Shown here: positions 18,110 through 26,256 of the stretch, in pieces | Position numbering within the stretch: the first letter of the stretch is position 1 | How the letters are laid out: every line of letters starts with the position of its first letter | NCBI GenBank assembly: GCA_020439505.1 | Contig: JAGQSO010000091.1 | Location: 1 to 36,805, forward strand | Direction: 5' to 3' | Length of the DNA: 36,805 nucleotides | Origin: Acidimicrobiales bacterium | Lineage (GTDB): Bacteria > Actinomycetota > Acidimicrobiia > Acidimicrobiales > Iamiaceae | Made by a program: the position numbers and the translations under genes | The notes under the pieces: generated by a model | The model's input: only the letters and a program-made list of their open reading frames with translations | What the model was told of the DNA's origin: nothing | Databases searched by the model: none

Positions 18110-19938
18110 AGCTCCGCCGTCGTTCCGCCCGCCCTGCCCGCCACGCTCGGGTTACCCGTAGGTTCACGCCCCGTCGCTGGTTGCCGTTCGTCCTTCTGAT
18201 GGCGGTTGTCGGTTCCGCGGTATACGTGAGCGACACCTTCAGGCCGCCGAACATCGGTGAGGTCACGGTCAGCGCACCCGAGACGTTCCTGCCGGTGGCT
18301 TCGGTCCCCGATCCGGTCTCGTCCACCTGGTTCTGCGGCGGCGGCACGGCGGTCGGTGCTTCCGAGCGTGAGGACCTGTCCTTCGTCATCGCCAGCGCCG
18401 CCGACAAGGGGGTCACCGCCAAGGTGACGGTCTTCGGCGGGGGTGGCAAACCCCGGGCCACGACGGTGGACGTGCCGGTCAACGGCCGGGTGAGGGTCCG
18501 AGCCCGGGAGGTCCGCCCGGGGGAGTGGGCGGCCGCCACGGTCGAGGTGTTCGGTGGGGTGGCGACCGTGGAACGTCAGGTGGACGGACCCGACGACTTC
18601 GAGGTCAGTCCCTGCGCCTCGGTGGCGTCCAACCGTTGGTACCTGCCGTCGGGAAGCACGCTGCGCGGCGCCGTGCTCCGCCTGGCCCTCTTCAACCCTT
18701 TCCCCGACCCGACATCGGTCGACGTCTCCTTCGCCACCGACGAGGGGGCCATCGCCCCCCGGGCCCTCAGCGGGCTGGCGGTACCGGCCCGTTCCCTGAG
18801 GGTGGTGACGGTGGAAAACCCCTCCCGGCGGGCCGAGGTGGCGGCCACGGTCACCACCAGGACCGGGAGGATCATCGTCGACCGGCTCCAGACCTACGAC
18901 GGGTCGGGGGACCCGGTGACGGGGTCGGGGCCGGGAGCGGTGGATACCGAAGCCCCCCGTGGGATCGCGTCCACGCCAGCCGTTTCCACCCCCTCTCCGG
19001 CGTGGTTCTTCCCCGACGTGCGCATCGTCCAGGGAGGTCGGACCCAGCTCGCCCTCTTGAACCCGAGTGCGGAACGGGCCGAGGTGGAGGTGACCTTCGG
19101 TTTCGACGATCCCCGCCTCAACGCCCCGATGGACCCGATCATCTTCACCCTCGCCTCCCGTCGCCAGACCCTGGTGGATCTGACCGACCGGCTGGCGTTC
19201 TCGCCCGGCATGGAGCTCACCATGCGGGTGCAGACCGCGGATGACGTCGGTGTGGTGGCCGAGCTGGTGTGGTTCACGGGAGACCGTGATGCCCAGCCCG
19301 AGCCGAGCGAAGGCGATCCCGATGCCCAAGCCGAGGTGGCGCCCGAGGATCCCCCGCCAGGCTCCGACACCACCCCTCCCGTGAGCGCGCCATCCGCCTC
19401 CTCGGGTTCGACGGTGCCGGGAGCTCCTGATTCCATCACTGTGCCGGTGGCCGGCTCGGAGACGACCGCGGCCCCCACCGAGGACGAACGGGTTCCCGAA
19501 GCGGACCCCGATGCCGATCCCGAAGCGGAATCGGACCCCGACGCCGAGTTGGCCGTCACCGTCTACGCCCCCGGTTACGCCGTCACCGCCGGAGCTCCCG
19601 TCGCCGCCCGGTCGTGGTTCCTGGCCGGTAGAGGGACGAGCTCGGTGATCACCTCGGAGGTGATCGTGGCCAACCCGTCGGCTCGAGCGGTGAAGGTGAG
19701 GGTGCAGGAGTTGGTCGGTGGGGCACGCAGATCCCGCCCGGGCGCGGGGGTGACGGTGCCGGCCGGAGGTCGGGCCAAGTTGGTGTTGGACGAGGTGGCT
19801 GACAGCTCGGCCTTGATCATCAGCGGAGACGGTCCCCTGGTGGTTGGTCGTACCCAGTGGGCGACCAACGGCCGAGGTATCTCTACCGATCTGGCCACCC
19901 CGTTCCCCGATCAGGTGGTACCCCTGCCGCCCGGTTGA
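18106..19938 (+). CDS. DUF5719-type membrane-anchored extracytoplasmic protein
   Basis: GTG 18106 overlaps the preceding stop by four bases and gives 610 residues (the longer frame upstream reads as non-protein). An Arg-rich N-terminus is followed by one membrane helix (WLPFVLLMAVVGSAVYVSD, about 25-45), so the rest should lie outside the membrane. The body has repeated beta-rich modules that share WYLPSG/WFFPD/WFLAGR openings followed by LxLFNPFPDPTSVDV- or LALLNPSAERAEVEV-type strands. These are typical of DUF5719. A Pro/Ser/acidic linker (about 405-485) includes a run of Asp-Ala/Glu-Ala pairs. The function is unknown. The conserved pairing with a GT2 membrane protein suggests a joint role in the envelope. 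Confidence 0.8.
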   Translation: MKLRRRSARPARHARVTRRFTPRRWLPFVLLMAVVGSAVYVSDTFRPPNIGEVTVSAPETFLPVASVPDPVSSTWFCGGGTAVGASEREDLSFVIASAADKGVTAKVTVFGGGGKPRATTVDVPVNGRVRVRAREVRPGEWAAATVEVFGGVATVERQVDGPDDFEVSPCASVASNRWYLPSGSTLRGAVLRLALFNPFPDPTSVDVSFATDEGAIAPRALSGLAVPARSLRVVTVENPSRRAEVAATVTTRTGRIIVDRLQTYDGSGDPVTGSGPGAVDTEAPRGIASTPAVSTPSPAWFFPDVRIVQGGRTQLALLNPSAERAEVEVTFGFDDPRLNAPMDPIIFTLASRRQTLVDLTDRLAFSPGMELTMRVQTADDVGVVAELVWFTGDRDAQPEPSEGDPDAQAEVAPEDPPPGSDTTPPVSAPSASSGSTVPGAPDSITVPVAGSETTAAPTEDERVPEADPDADPEAESDPDAELAVTVYAPGYAVTAGAPVAARSWFLAGRGTSSVITSEVIVANPSARAVKVRVQELVGGARRSRPGAGVTVPAGGRAKLVLDEVADSSALIISGDGPLVVGRTQWATNGRGISTDLATPFPDQVVPLPPG

Positions 19939-19951
19939 CAAGACTGGAGCG

Positions 19952-20422
19952 GTGCTTCCCGTTCTGGTGGTGACCCTTCTGGTGGTGGTGGCGATGGTCG
20001 CGGCATGGGCTATCCAGCGCCGTGGAGGCGACGCCCCCGCCCAGGGTCCAAGTTGGGTGGTCCCGACCCAGCTCGACCGGGCCGATTTCGAACGGCCTGA
20101 GGCCCCGTGGCTGGTGGTGGTGTTCTCGTCATCCACCTGCGACGCCTGTCGGGGAACGGTGGACAAGGCCATGATCCTCGAGGCTCCGCTGGTGGCCGTT
20201 CAGTCGCTCGACTCGGTGGCCGACAAGGCCGTGCATCAGCGATACAAGGTCGACGCCGTACCCATGGTGTTGATCGCCGACGCCGACGGCCTTGTGCACC
20301 GGTCATTCGTCGGGGAGCCCAGCGCCACCGACCTGTGGGCCGCAGTGGCCGAACTGCGCGAGCCCGGCTCGGTCCCCGCCGGTTGCGGCGAAGCCTGCTC
20401 CGCCGACGGCGCCTGCAATTAG
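19952..20422 (+). CDS. Membrane-anchored thioredoxin-like protein
   Basis: I start at GTG 19952 (GGAG four bases upstream), 13 bases after the DUF5719 stop, giving 156 residues. Residues 2-21 form a membrane helix followed by QRR. The thioredoxin fold follows: WLVVVFSSSTCDACRG holds the CXXC pair (Cys63, Cys66) and AVPMVLI the cis-Pro. The active site is CDAC rather than CGPC. Extra cysteines occur in the tail GCGEACSADGAC. By the positive-inside rule the QRR after the helix favours a cytoplasmic domain, which is unusual for an anchored thioredoxin and may not be reliable here. A redox partner for envelope proteins is possible. The stop codon overlaps the first base of repeat copy 1. Confidence 0.75.
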   Translation: MLPVLVVTLLVVVAMVAAWAIQRRGGDAPAQGPSWVVPTQLDRADFERPEAPWLVVVFSSSTCDACRGTVDKAMILEAPLVAVQSLDSVADKAVHQRYKVDAVPMVLIADADGLVHRSFVGEPSATDLWAAVAELREPGSVPAGCGEACSADGACN

Positions 20423-20732
20423 TGCCGTATCCGGCATCCCTGGCATTGCTTTGGGTGTTACCGACGCTTTGCCTGGTCCGGTTCTCGTGGGCCGCCTTCG
20501 GCGGGCGATTTCTGGTTCCGTCGAGCCCGGTCCTCACTTCGTTGCGGCGGCTCGACGGCGTGTGCCCAGTTACTCGCAAGCTCGCAACAGGGCACACGAT
20601 CCTGGTGCCGTGACCGGCATCTCTGGCATTGCTTTGGGTGTTACCGACGTTGTACCTGGTCCGGTTCTCGTGACCGGCATCCCTGGCATTGCTTTGGGTG
20701 TTACCGACGCTTTACCTGGTCCGGTTCTCGTG
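20422..20732 (+). repeat. Structured dispersed repeat, copy 1 (A-B-A-A)
   Basis: This 311-bp noncoding stretch fills most of the gap between the thioredoxin-like gene and dnaE2. Module A (20422-20504) starts with GTGCCG-TATC-CGGCA and ends with the hairpin CCGCC-TTC-GGCGG (20492-20504). Module B has two large stems: CCGTCGAGCC (20518-20527) with GGCTCGACGG (20549-20558), and GTGTGCCC (20560-20567) with GGGCACAC (20590-20597). Two more A units follow (20605-20732). Related copies lie at 26088-26243 and 36400-36683 in the opposite orientation. It does not match an RNA or repeat class I recognise. Confidence 0.85.
20611..20730 (+). repeat. Tandem 60-bp repeat inside copy 1
   Basis: Positions 20611-20670 and 20671-20730 are two 60-bp units that differ at only a few bases. 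The same 60-bp unit occurs a third time at 20428-20487, separated by module B. The period is a multiple of three, so open frames across it show a repeated ALGVTDxxPGPVLV string; this is a by-product of the DNA repeat and not a protein. Confidence 0.9.
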
Positions 20733-20758
20733 GCCGAGTCCGGTTGTCGGGCTGTTGA

Positions 20759-20774
20759 CCGAACATGTGTTCGG
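20759..20774. promoter_or_regulatory. LexA (SOS) box of dnaE2
   Basis: CCGAACATGTGTTCGG matches the Gram-positive/actinobacterial LexA box core GAAC-N4-GTTC, with six-base symmetric arms. It sits 16 bases upstream of GTG 20791. DnaE2 is an SOS-induced polymerase in actinobacteria, so position and family agree. The box also argues against any start upstream of it. Confidence 0.88.
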
Positions 20775-20790
20775 GTGGGATGGTGGCGGG

Positions 20791-23700
20791 GTGGGGTTCA
20801 ACAATCCGTCCGTCCCTTGGTCCGAGCTGGAACGGCGAATGTCGGGACAGGCGCGGACCGGGCGCCAGGTGGGGTCGACGGACGGAGAATCGGAGAAGCC
20901 GGAATGGGCCACGGGCGGTGACAGCCCGGCCTGGTCTCGACGGCGGGAGCGTCGGGAATCCTCGGCCCGGCCGGTTACCCGCACCGTCACCGAGCCCTAC
21001 GCCGAGCTGCACTGCCACACCAACTTCAGTTTCCTGAGGGGGGCATCACACCCCGAGGAACTGGTGGAGGAGGGGGCCCGGCTGGGTCTCGAGGCGTTGG
21101 CCGTCACCGACCGAAACGGGTTCTACGGGGTGGTTCGTTTCGCCGAGGCGGCCCGCGCGGTGGGGCTGCCCACGGTGTTCGGGGCCGAGGTGACGGTATC
21201 GCCGTCGCCGGCCGAGGCCGGAGCACCGGTGGTGGTGCTGGCCCGGGGGCCCGGGGGCTACGCCCGCTTGGCCCGGGCGTTGAGCACCGCCCAGTTGGCG
21301 GGGGAGAAGGGCAAACCGTGGATCACCCTGGAGTCTCTGGGGGAGCTGTGCCCGCCGGGGGGTGGGACGGGGTCTGAGGGGTGGGTGGTGCTCACCGGGG
21401 GTGAGCAGGGGCCGGTGGTGTCGGCCCTGCACCGTGACGGCCCGGCGGCTGCCGCCTCCGAGTTGGACCGCATGGTCGCCGCATTCGGGTACGAGTCGGT
21501 GAAGGTGGAGCTGTGGGACCACGGTGGTCCCCTGGATTCGCACCGCAACGATGTTCTGGCTGGACTGGCCCTGCGTCGACGGTTGGGGCTGGTGGCCACC
21601 AACCACGTCCACTACGCCACCCCTCCCCGTCGCCGTCTGGCCGACGCCCTGGCCGCGGTGTCATCGCGCTGCAGCCTGGACGAGGCCGACGGTTGGTTGG
21701 CGGCGGGGACCGGGGCCCACCTGCGTTCGGGGGCCGAACAGGCCCGCCGCTTCGCCCGCTACCCGGGGGTGGTGGAGGCGGCGGCTGAGCTGGGTCGGGA
21801 GTGCGCCTTCGACCTGAGGCTGGTGGCGCCGGCCCTGCCGCCCTACCCCTGCCCCGACGGGCTCGACGAGATGGCGTTCCTACGCCGACTGGTGGAGGAG
21901 GGGGCGGCCCACCCCGACCGCTACGGTCCCCGCCCCCCGTCGGGTTCGGGAACGGGAGGGAACGCACGGGCCTGGGCCCAGATCGATCACGAGCTGGACA
22001 TGATCGACCAACTCGGGTTTCCGGGCTACTTCCTGATCGTGTGGGACATCGTGCAGTTCTGCCGCCACAACGACATCTACTGCCAGGGTCGGGGGTCGGC
22101 GGCCAACAGCGCCGCCTGCTGGGCATTGGGCATTACCAAGGTCGACGCCGTCGGGCTGGGGCTCCTGTTCGAGCGGTTCCTGTCACCCGAACGAGACGGG
22201 CCTCCCGACATCGACCTCGACATCGAGAGCGGTCGCCGGGAAGAGGTGATCCAGTACGTCTACGGCCGCTACGGCCGTCACAACGCGGCCCAGGTCGCCA
22301 ACGTGATCACCTACCGGTCACGGTCCGCGGTGCGCGACATGGCCAAGGCGCTGGGTGCCGATCCCGGTCAGCAGGACGCCTGGTCCAAGCAGCTCGACCC
22401 CTGGAAGCGACTGGAGTCCCAGACCGGGGAGGGAGCCGACAACGAGATCCCCGTCGAGGTGTTGGACCTGGCCCGCGAGGTCGAGCACTTCCCCCGACAT
22501 CTCGGCATCCACTCGGGGGGGATGGTGGTGTGTGACCGCCCGGTGATCGAGGTGTGCCCGGTGGAGTGGGCCCGCATGGCCGACCGCAGCGTCTTGCAGT
22601 GGGACAAGGACGACTGCGCGGCGGCGGGGCTGGTCAAGTTCGACCTGCTGGGCCTGGGCATGTTGAGCGCCCTGCACCACATGGTGGACCTGGTGGCCGA
22701 TCGGGATGGCCGCCGGGTCGACCTGGCCACCATCCCCCAGGACCCCGAGGTCTATGAGATGTTGTGCCGGGCCGACTCGGTCGGCGTGTTCCAGGTGGAG
22801 TCACGGGCCCAGATGGCCACGCTGCCCCGGCTGAAGCCCCGAACCTTCTACGACCTGGTGGTCGAGGTGGCCCTGATCCGACCGGGACCGATCCAGGGTG
22901 GGTCGGTCCATCCCTACATCCGCCGCCGCAACGGAAAAGAACCCGTCACCTACCTGCATCCGCTGTTGGAGCGTTCACTGGCCAAGACCCTGGGGATCCC
23001 GCTGTTCCAGGAACAGCTCATGCAGATGGCGATCGACGTGGCCGGCTTCACTCCCGTCGAAGCCGACCAGCTCCGCCAGGCCATGGGTTCCAAACGGTCG
23101 GCCGAGCGCATGGAGAGGCTGCGAGTCCGGCTGTACGAAGGAATGGCCGAACGTGGCGTCACCGGAGAGGTGGCCGAGGAGATCTACGAGAAGCTGGCGG
23201 CGTTCGCCAACTACGGGTTCCCCGAGAGCCACTCGGTGAGCTTCGCCTACCTGGTTTACGCGTCGGCCTGGTTCAAGTACCACCACCCGGCCGCTTTTTG
23301 TGCCGGTCTGCTCAACGCCCAACCGATGGGTTTCTACTCGCCTCATTCCCTCGTCGTCGATGCCACCCGTCACGGGGTCGAGACCCGCACCCCCTGCATC
23401 AACGCCTCGGCGGCCACCGCCACACTCGAAGATCCGACCGGTGGTGAGGGGGCGAGGGATCCCGGCGACAGCCGGACCTGGGGTCACGGAGGTCCGGCGG
23501 TCAGGCTGGGCATCGGGACGGTACGGGGGATCGGGGCCGAACTGGCCCGACAGATCGCGGCTGGGCGGCCTTATCGGTCGATGGAGGACGTCGCCCGCCG
23601 CAATCCCTCGCTCACCCTGCCTTTGTTGGAAGCCATGGCCACCGCCGGAGCCTTCTCCTGTTTCGACTCCCACCGCTCACCCGACGATGTGGCAGTCGGT

Positions 23701-24246
23701 GGAGATGGGAGGGGAGGTGCAAGTGGGGGACGTCGGGCTGACATTTGGGCTGCTGGCGCACTGGCCCAGGGCGGGGCGGATCACCTGGAAGGGATCGTGA
23801 CCGGATCCCGGGCTCCGAGGTTGCCGGGCATGGATGAGCGGGAGATCGCCCAGGCCGATCTGTGGTCCACCGGCATCGCCCCCGGTGGTCACCCGACCCG
23901 GTTCCTGAGAGACGAGTTGACCCGTCTGGGGGTGGTGGTGGCGGCAGATCTGGCGTCAAGACCGCACTCCAGCCGGGTCCTGGTGGGTGGGGTGGTGACC
24001 CACCGCCAACGTCCGGCCACCGCCGGAGGTACCACGTTCGTGAACCTGGAAGACGAGACGGGCCTCATCAACGTGGTGGTTTCCAAGGGGTGCTGGGTTC
24101 GGTTCAGGCGCCTTGTCCAGACCTCCCCGGCCCTGTTGGTGCGGGGTCGGGTCGAGACCGCCGAGGGCGTGGTCAACGTGGTGGCCGAGACCATCTCGCT
24201 GCTACCCCTGGGCGCGGTGTCGGCCCGGTCACGAGATTTCCGTTGA
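20791..24246 (+). CDS. dnaE2: Error-prone DNA polymerase III alpha subunit DnaE2
   Basis: I start at GTG 20791 (GFNNPSVPWSELERRMSG, the usual DnaE2 N-terminus); the upstream frame runs through the repeat and the LexA box. The product has 1151 residues. A PHP domain (AELHCHTNFSFLRGASHPEEL, from about residue 69) precedes the C-family polymerase core. That core has YCQGRGSAANS, the catalytic aspartates in PDIDLDIESGRREEV (about 470), HLGIHSGGMVV, KFDLLGLGML, and FQEQLMQMAIDVAGFTPVEADQLRQAMGSKRS split across the fingers. A helix-hairpin-helix region and a C-terminal OB fold (TTFVNLEDETGLINVVVS) follow. It carries out mutagenic translesion synthesis, normally with ImuA'/ImuB. Those partners are not in this window. 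Confidence 0.95.
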   Translation: MGFNNPSVPWSELERRMSGQARTGRQVGSTDGESEKPEWATGGDSPAWSRRRERRESSARPVTRTVTEPYAELHCHTNFSFLRGASHPEELVEEGARLGLEALAVTDRNGFYGVVRFAEAARAVGLPTVFGAEVTVSPSPAEAGAPVVVLARGPGGYARLARALSTAQLAGEKGKPWITLESLGELCPPGGGTGSEGWVVLTGGEQGPVVSALHRDGPAAAASELDRMVAAFGYESVKVELWDHGGPLDSHRNDVLAGLALRRRLGLVATNHVHYATPPRRRLADALAAVSSRCSLDEADGWLAAGTGAHLRSGAEQARRFARYPGVVEAAAELGRECAFDLRLVAPALPPYPCPDGLDEMAFLRRLVEEGAAHPDRYGPRPPSGSGTGGNARAWAQIDHELDMIDQLGFPGYFLIVWDIVQFCRHNDIYCQGRGSAANSAACWALGITKVDAVGLGLLFERFLSPERDGPPDIDLDIESGRREEVIQYVYGRYGRHNAAQVANVITYRSRSAVRDMAKALGADPGQQDAWSKQLDPWKRLESQTGEGADNEIPVEVLDLAREVEHFPRHLGIHSGGMVVCDRPVIEVCPVEWARMADRSVLQWDKDDCAAAGLVKFDLLGLGMLSALHHMVDLVADRDGRRVDLATIPQDPEVYEMLCRADSVGVFQVESRAQMATLPRLKPRTFYDLVVEVALIRPGPIQGGSVHPYIRRRNGKEPVTYLHPLLERSLAKTLGIPLFQEQLMQMAIDVAGFTPVEADQLRQAMGSKRSAERMERLRVRLYEGMAERGVTGEVAEEIYEKLAAFANYGFPESHSVSFAYLVYASAWFKYHHPAAFCAGLLNAQPMGFYSPHSLVVDATRHGVETRTPCINASAATATLEDPTGGEGARDPGDSRTWGHGGPAVRLGIGTVRGIGAELARQIAAGRPYRSMEDVARRNPSLTLPLLEAMATAGAFSCFDSHRSPDDVAVGGDGRGGASGGRRADIWAAGALAQGGADHLEGIVTGSRAPRLPGMDEREIAQADLWSTGIAPGGHPTRFLRDELTRLGVVVAADLASRPHSSRVLVGGVVTHRQRPATAGGTTFVNLEDETGLINVVVSKGCWVRFRRLVQTSPALLVRGRVETAEGVVNVVAETISLLPLGAVSARSRDFR

Positions 24247-24287
24247 CACCGACAGAGGTCCGAAGGGTAGGTTCGACACCGGCGTTG

Positions 24288-24311
24288 CGGTCGCCGTGGA
24301 CACGGCGACCG
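24288..24311 (+). terminator. Hairpin after dnaE2
   Basis: A perfect 10-bp stem, CGGTCGCCGT (24288-24297) with ACGGCGACCG (24302-24311), has a GGAC loop. It lies 41 bases past the dnaE2 stop and ahead of the next gene. There is no T-tract, as is common for high-GC terminators. Confidence 0.6.
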
Positions 24312-24367
24312 GTCGGGCTCCCGCCGGCTCCGGAACTGCAAACCGGTCCGTGGTTGGGAGAAACATC

Positions 24368-24988
24368 ATGGCCATAACCGAACAGACAAGGCATCATCTG
24401 TACCTGAGGCTTGAAGAAGTGCTCGGGTCCGAGGAGGCCGCCGTGCTGATGGAACACCTTCCCCCAGTGGGTTGGGCCGACGTCGCCACTCGCCGCGACC
24501 TTGACCATCTCGAGCGGCAGATGATGGCCGGCTTCGCCGCAATCGACCATCGCTTCGAAATGATGAACCTTCGCTTTGAACAGGTCGATTCCCGGTTCGA
24601 ACAGATCGAGGCCAGGTTCGAACAGATCGACTCCCACTTCAAGCAGGTCGACTCTCGGTTTGAGCAGAGCGACTCTCGGTTCAAGCAGGTCGAGGCCAGG
24701 TTCGGACAGATCGACTCCCGGATCGAGCAGATAGAGGCTCGGATCGATCGATTCGAGGCCCGGATCGAGGCTCGGATCGAAGGCCTCGGAGGGCGAGTTG
24801 ACGGATTGGATGCCAAGGTCGATCGGATCTTCGACGAAATGCACGGGCTCGAGGTTCGGATCGTCGGCGCGCTGAGCGATTTCAAGGATGGGCATCACCG
24901 TTCGCAGCAGAACTTCCAACGCCAGCTCATCCTGGCCCTGCTGGTCGCTCTGCTGTCGATGGTGATAGCGGCGGCCGGTCTTCGCTAA
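24368..24988 (+). CDS. Heptad-repeat coiled-coil protein with C-terminal membrane anchor
   Basis: ATG 24368 has GGGAGA at good spacing; the product has 206 residues. The N-terminus (LRLEEVLGSEEAAVLMEHLPPVGWADVATRRDLDHLE) resembles a conserved actinobacterial domain of unknown function. Residues 62-131 are ten uninterrupted heptads of the form RFEQIDS, alternating between DS and EA endings. A four-residue stutter (RIEA) and two further heptads follow. Phe or Ile and Ile/Val fall at the a and d positions, so a long parallel coiled coil is predicted. A single membrane helix (LILALLVALLSMVIAAAG) ends the protein. The layout is similar to CCDC90/DUF1640-type proteins. The function is unknown; an oligomeric membrane-tethered rod is likely. 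Confidence 0.8.
   Translation: MAITEQTRHHLYLRLEEVLGSEEAAVLMEHLPPVGWADVATRRDLDHLERQMMAGFAAIDHRFEMMNLRFEQVDSRFEQIEARFEQIDSHFKQVDSRFEQSDSRFKQVEARFGQIDSRIEQIEARIDRFEARIEARIEGLGGRVDGLDAKVDRIFDEMHGLEVRIVGALSDFKDGHHRSQQNFQRQLILALLVALLSMVIAAAGLR
24551..24814 (+). repeat. 21-bp tandem coding repeat
   Basis: Twelve units of 21 bp (with one 12-bp stutter unit after the tenth) encode the heptads above. Neighbouring units keep recognisable nucleotide identity (cggttcgaacagatcgac and close variants), suggesting recent expansion by slippage or unequal exchange. Confidence 0.8.
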
Positions 24989-25017
24989 TGACGTAACCGG
25001 CAACCTCGTCTTCTACG

Positions 25018-26082
25018 GTGCCCAGCGTGCCGGTGCGATGCGTGACGGTCGATGTCGCCCTGTTGAGCGAGTCCGGCGAGGAGTTCGACCCGGTCAACCT
25101 GACATCGCTGGTCCTTGGTCGTTCCGTCGGCTTGGTGGGGTCGACGGCGGGCGAGGATCGGTCGAGGGGTGGCGATGACGGGGTCGAGTTTCGGCTCGAT
25201 CCTGCGGCCATCGGGATAGAGCCGACCGATACTCGCATCTTCGCCATGGCCGCTGCTGCCGGCGCCTGTCACCGCGGTGAGTTGCTCCACGTCTCTGGGG
25301 ATCTCGGTGTCGTGGCCGGTGCTCTGGCGGCCGGTTGCCGAGGATTGTGGTTGACCTCCGACCCGACCCCCTCGTCGTCGGGGCTCCAGCCCCACGAAGT
25401 TGCCCACCGACTAGATGATCTGCCGGCCGTGATCGATGGGATCGAGGCCCGTGAGGCCGAGGCTCTGGCCCGAATCGGGGTCGGTCCTCATCCGGCGCCG
25501 TGGCCCGACTCTGACCATCTGGACCCTGACCTGCTGCGGGACGGGGATCGGCGCAACGTCGTAGACCACTACCGCTACTGGCGGGAGGAGGCCATCGCCG
25601 ACGATCTGGCCCGTCGGGCCCACGGGTTCCACGTGGCGGTCGAGAACTGGGAGCACGATCGAAACATCGGTGCGGTGGTGAGAAACGCCAACGCGTTCGG
25701 CGCGGCGGGGGTGCACATCGTGGGCCGTCGACGATGGAACCGGAGAGGAGCGATGGCGACCGACCGCTACCTCCCGGTCCACCACCACCACGGCGTCCAC
25801 GCACTGGAGGTGTGGGCGCAAGGGGAGGGGCTCGCTCTTGTTGGCCTGGACAACGTCGTCGGGGCCGAACCGCTGGAGGGTTCGGTGATCCCGGAGAGAT
25901 GCGTGCTGCTTCTCGGCCAGGAGGGGCCGGGTCTGTCCCCCGATGCCTTGGCGGCGTGCGCGACGGTGCTGGCCATCACCCAGTTCGGGTCGACCCGGTC
26001 CATGAATGCCGGGGTCGCGTCGGGGATTGCCATGTACGCCTGGGTCCGCCAGCACGCCGACCCGGCCGAGACTCCCCGCTGA
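25018..26082 (+). CDS. SpoU/TrmH-family RNA 2'-O-methyltransferase with degenerate HAD-like N-terminal domain
   Basis: This 354-residue protein is drawn from GTG 25018 (GTG 25027 is also possible). The C-terminal half is a SPOUT methyltransferase with all three signatures: NIGAVVRNANAFGAAGVHIVG (motif 1), CVLLLGQEGPGLSPDAL (motif 2) and SMNAGVASGIAMYAW (motif 3). It should 2'-O-methylate rRNA or tRNA. The first 150 residues do not resemble the usual L30e-like RNA-binding domain. They look like the second half of a HAD hydrolase: PTDTRIFAMAAAAGA, HVSGDLGVVAGALAAGCRGLWL, then HEVAHRLDDLPAVI. The HAD lysine and one of the motif IV acids are replaced, so that part is probably inactive. Confidence 0.85.
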   Translation: MPSVPVRCVTVDVALLSESGEEFDPVNLTSLVLGRSVGLVGSTAGEDRSRGGDDGVEFRLDPAAIGIEPTDTRIFAMAAAAGACHRGELLHVSGDLGVVAGALAAGCRGLWLTSDPTPSSSGLQPHEVAHRLDDLPAVIDGIEAREAEALARIGVGPHPAPWPDSDHLDPDLLRDGDRRNVVDHYRYWREEAIADDLARRAHGFHVAVENWEHDRNIGAVVRNANAFGAAGVHIVGRRRWNRRGAMATDRYLPVHHHHGVHALEVWAQGEGLALVGLDNVVGAEPLEGSVIPERCVLLLGQEGPGLSPDALAACATVLAITQFGSTRSMNAGVASGIAMYAWVRQHADPAETPR

Positions 26083-26087
26083 ACTCG

Positions 26088-26243
26088 GCCCACGAGAGTT
26101 GCCAGTCACGCCGTCAGTCGCCGCAACGGAGTGAGGACCTGGCTGACGGAACCAGGAGTCGTCCGCCGAAGGCGGCCCATGAGAGTCGACCGCGTGCATC
26201 GCAGGTGACTCCCCCGCCATGGGAGAGTTGCCGGTCACGGCAC
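26088..26243 (-). repeat. Structured dispersed repeat, copy 2 (diverged, truncated)
   Basis: This noncoding stretch lies between the SpoU gene and the next gene, oriented opposite to copy 1. A stub of module A (26088-26110) is followed by the B stem CCGTCAG (26111-26117) with CTGACGG (26143-26149). The shared loop core CGCAACGGAGTGAGGACC sits inside it. Next come the CCGCC-GAA-GGCGG hairpin (26163-26175) and a shortened A ending in the CGGTCACGGCAC terminus (to 26243). The second B stem is missing. Confidence 0.75.
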
Positions 26244-26256
26244 TACCGTTTCGCGG

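Noticed and set aside
20422..20732. CRISPR-like array
   Set aside because: The 60-bp units are directly adjacent or separated by the structured module B, with no regular unique spacers and no cas genes.
20292..20921. Open frame with a repeated ALGVTDALPGPVLV string, looking like a repeat protein
   Set aside because: The string comes from the 60-bp DNA repeat, whose period is a multiple of three. The stems and intermodule sequence are conserved at the DNA level, there is no ribosome site, and copies 2 and 3 do not keep the frame.
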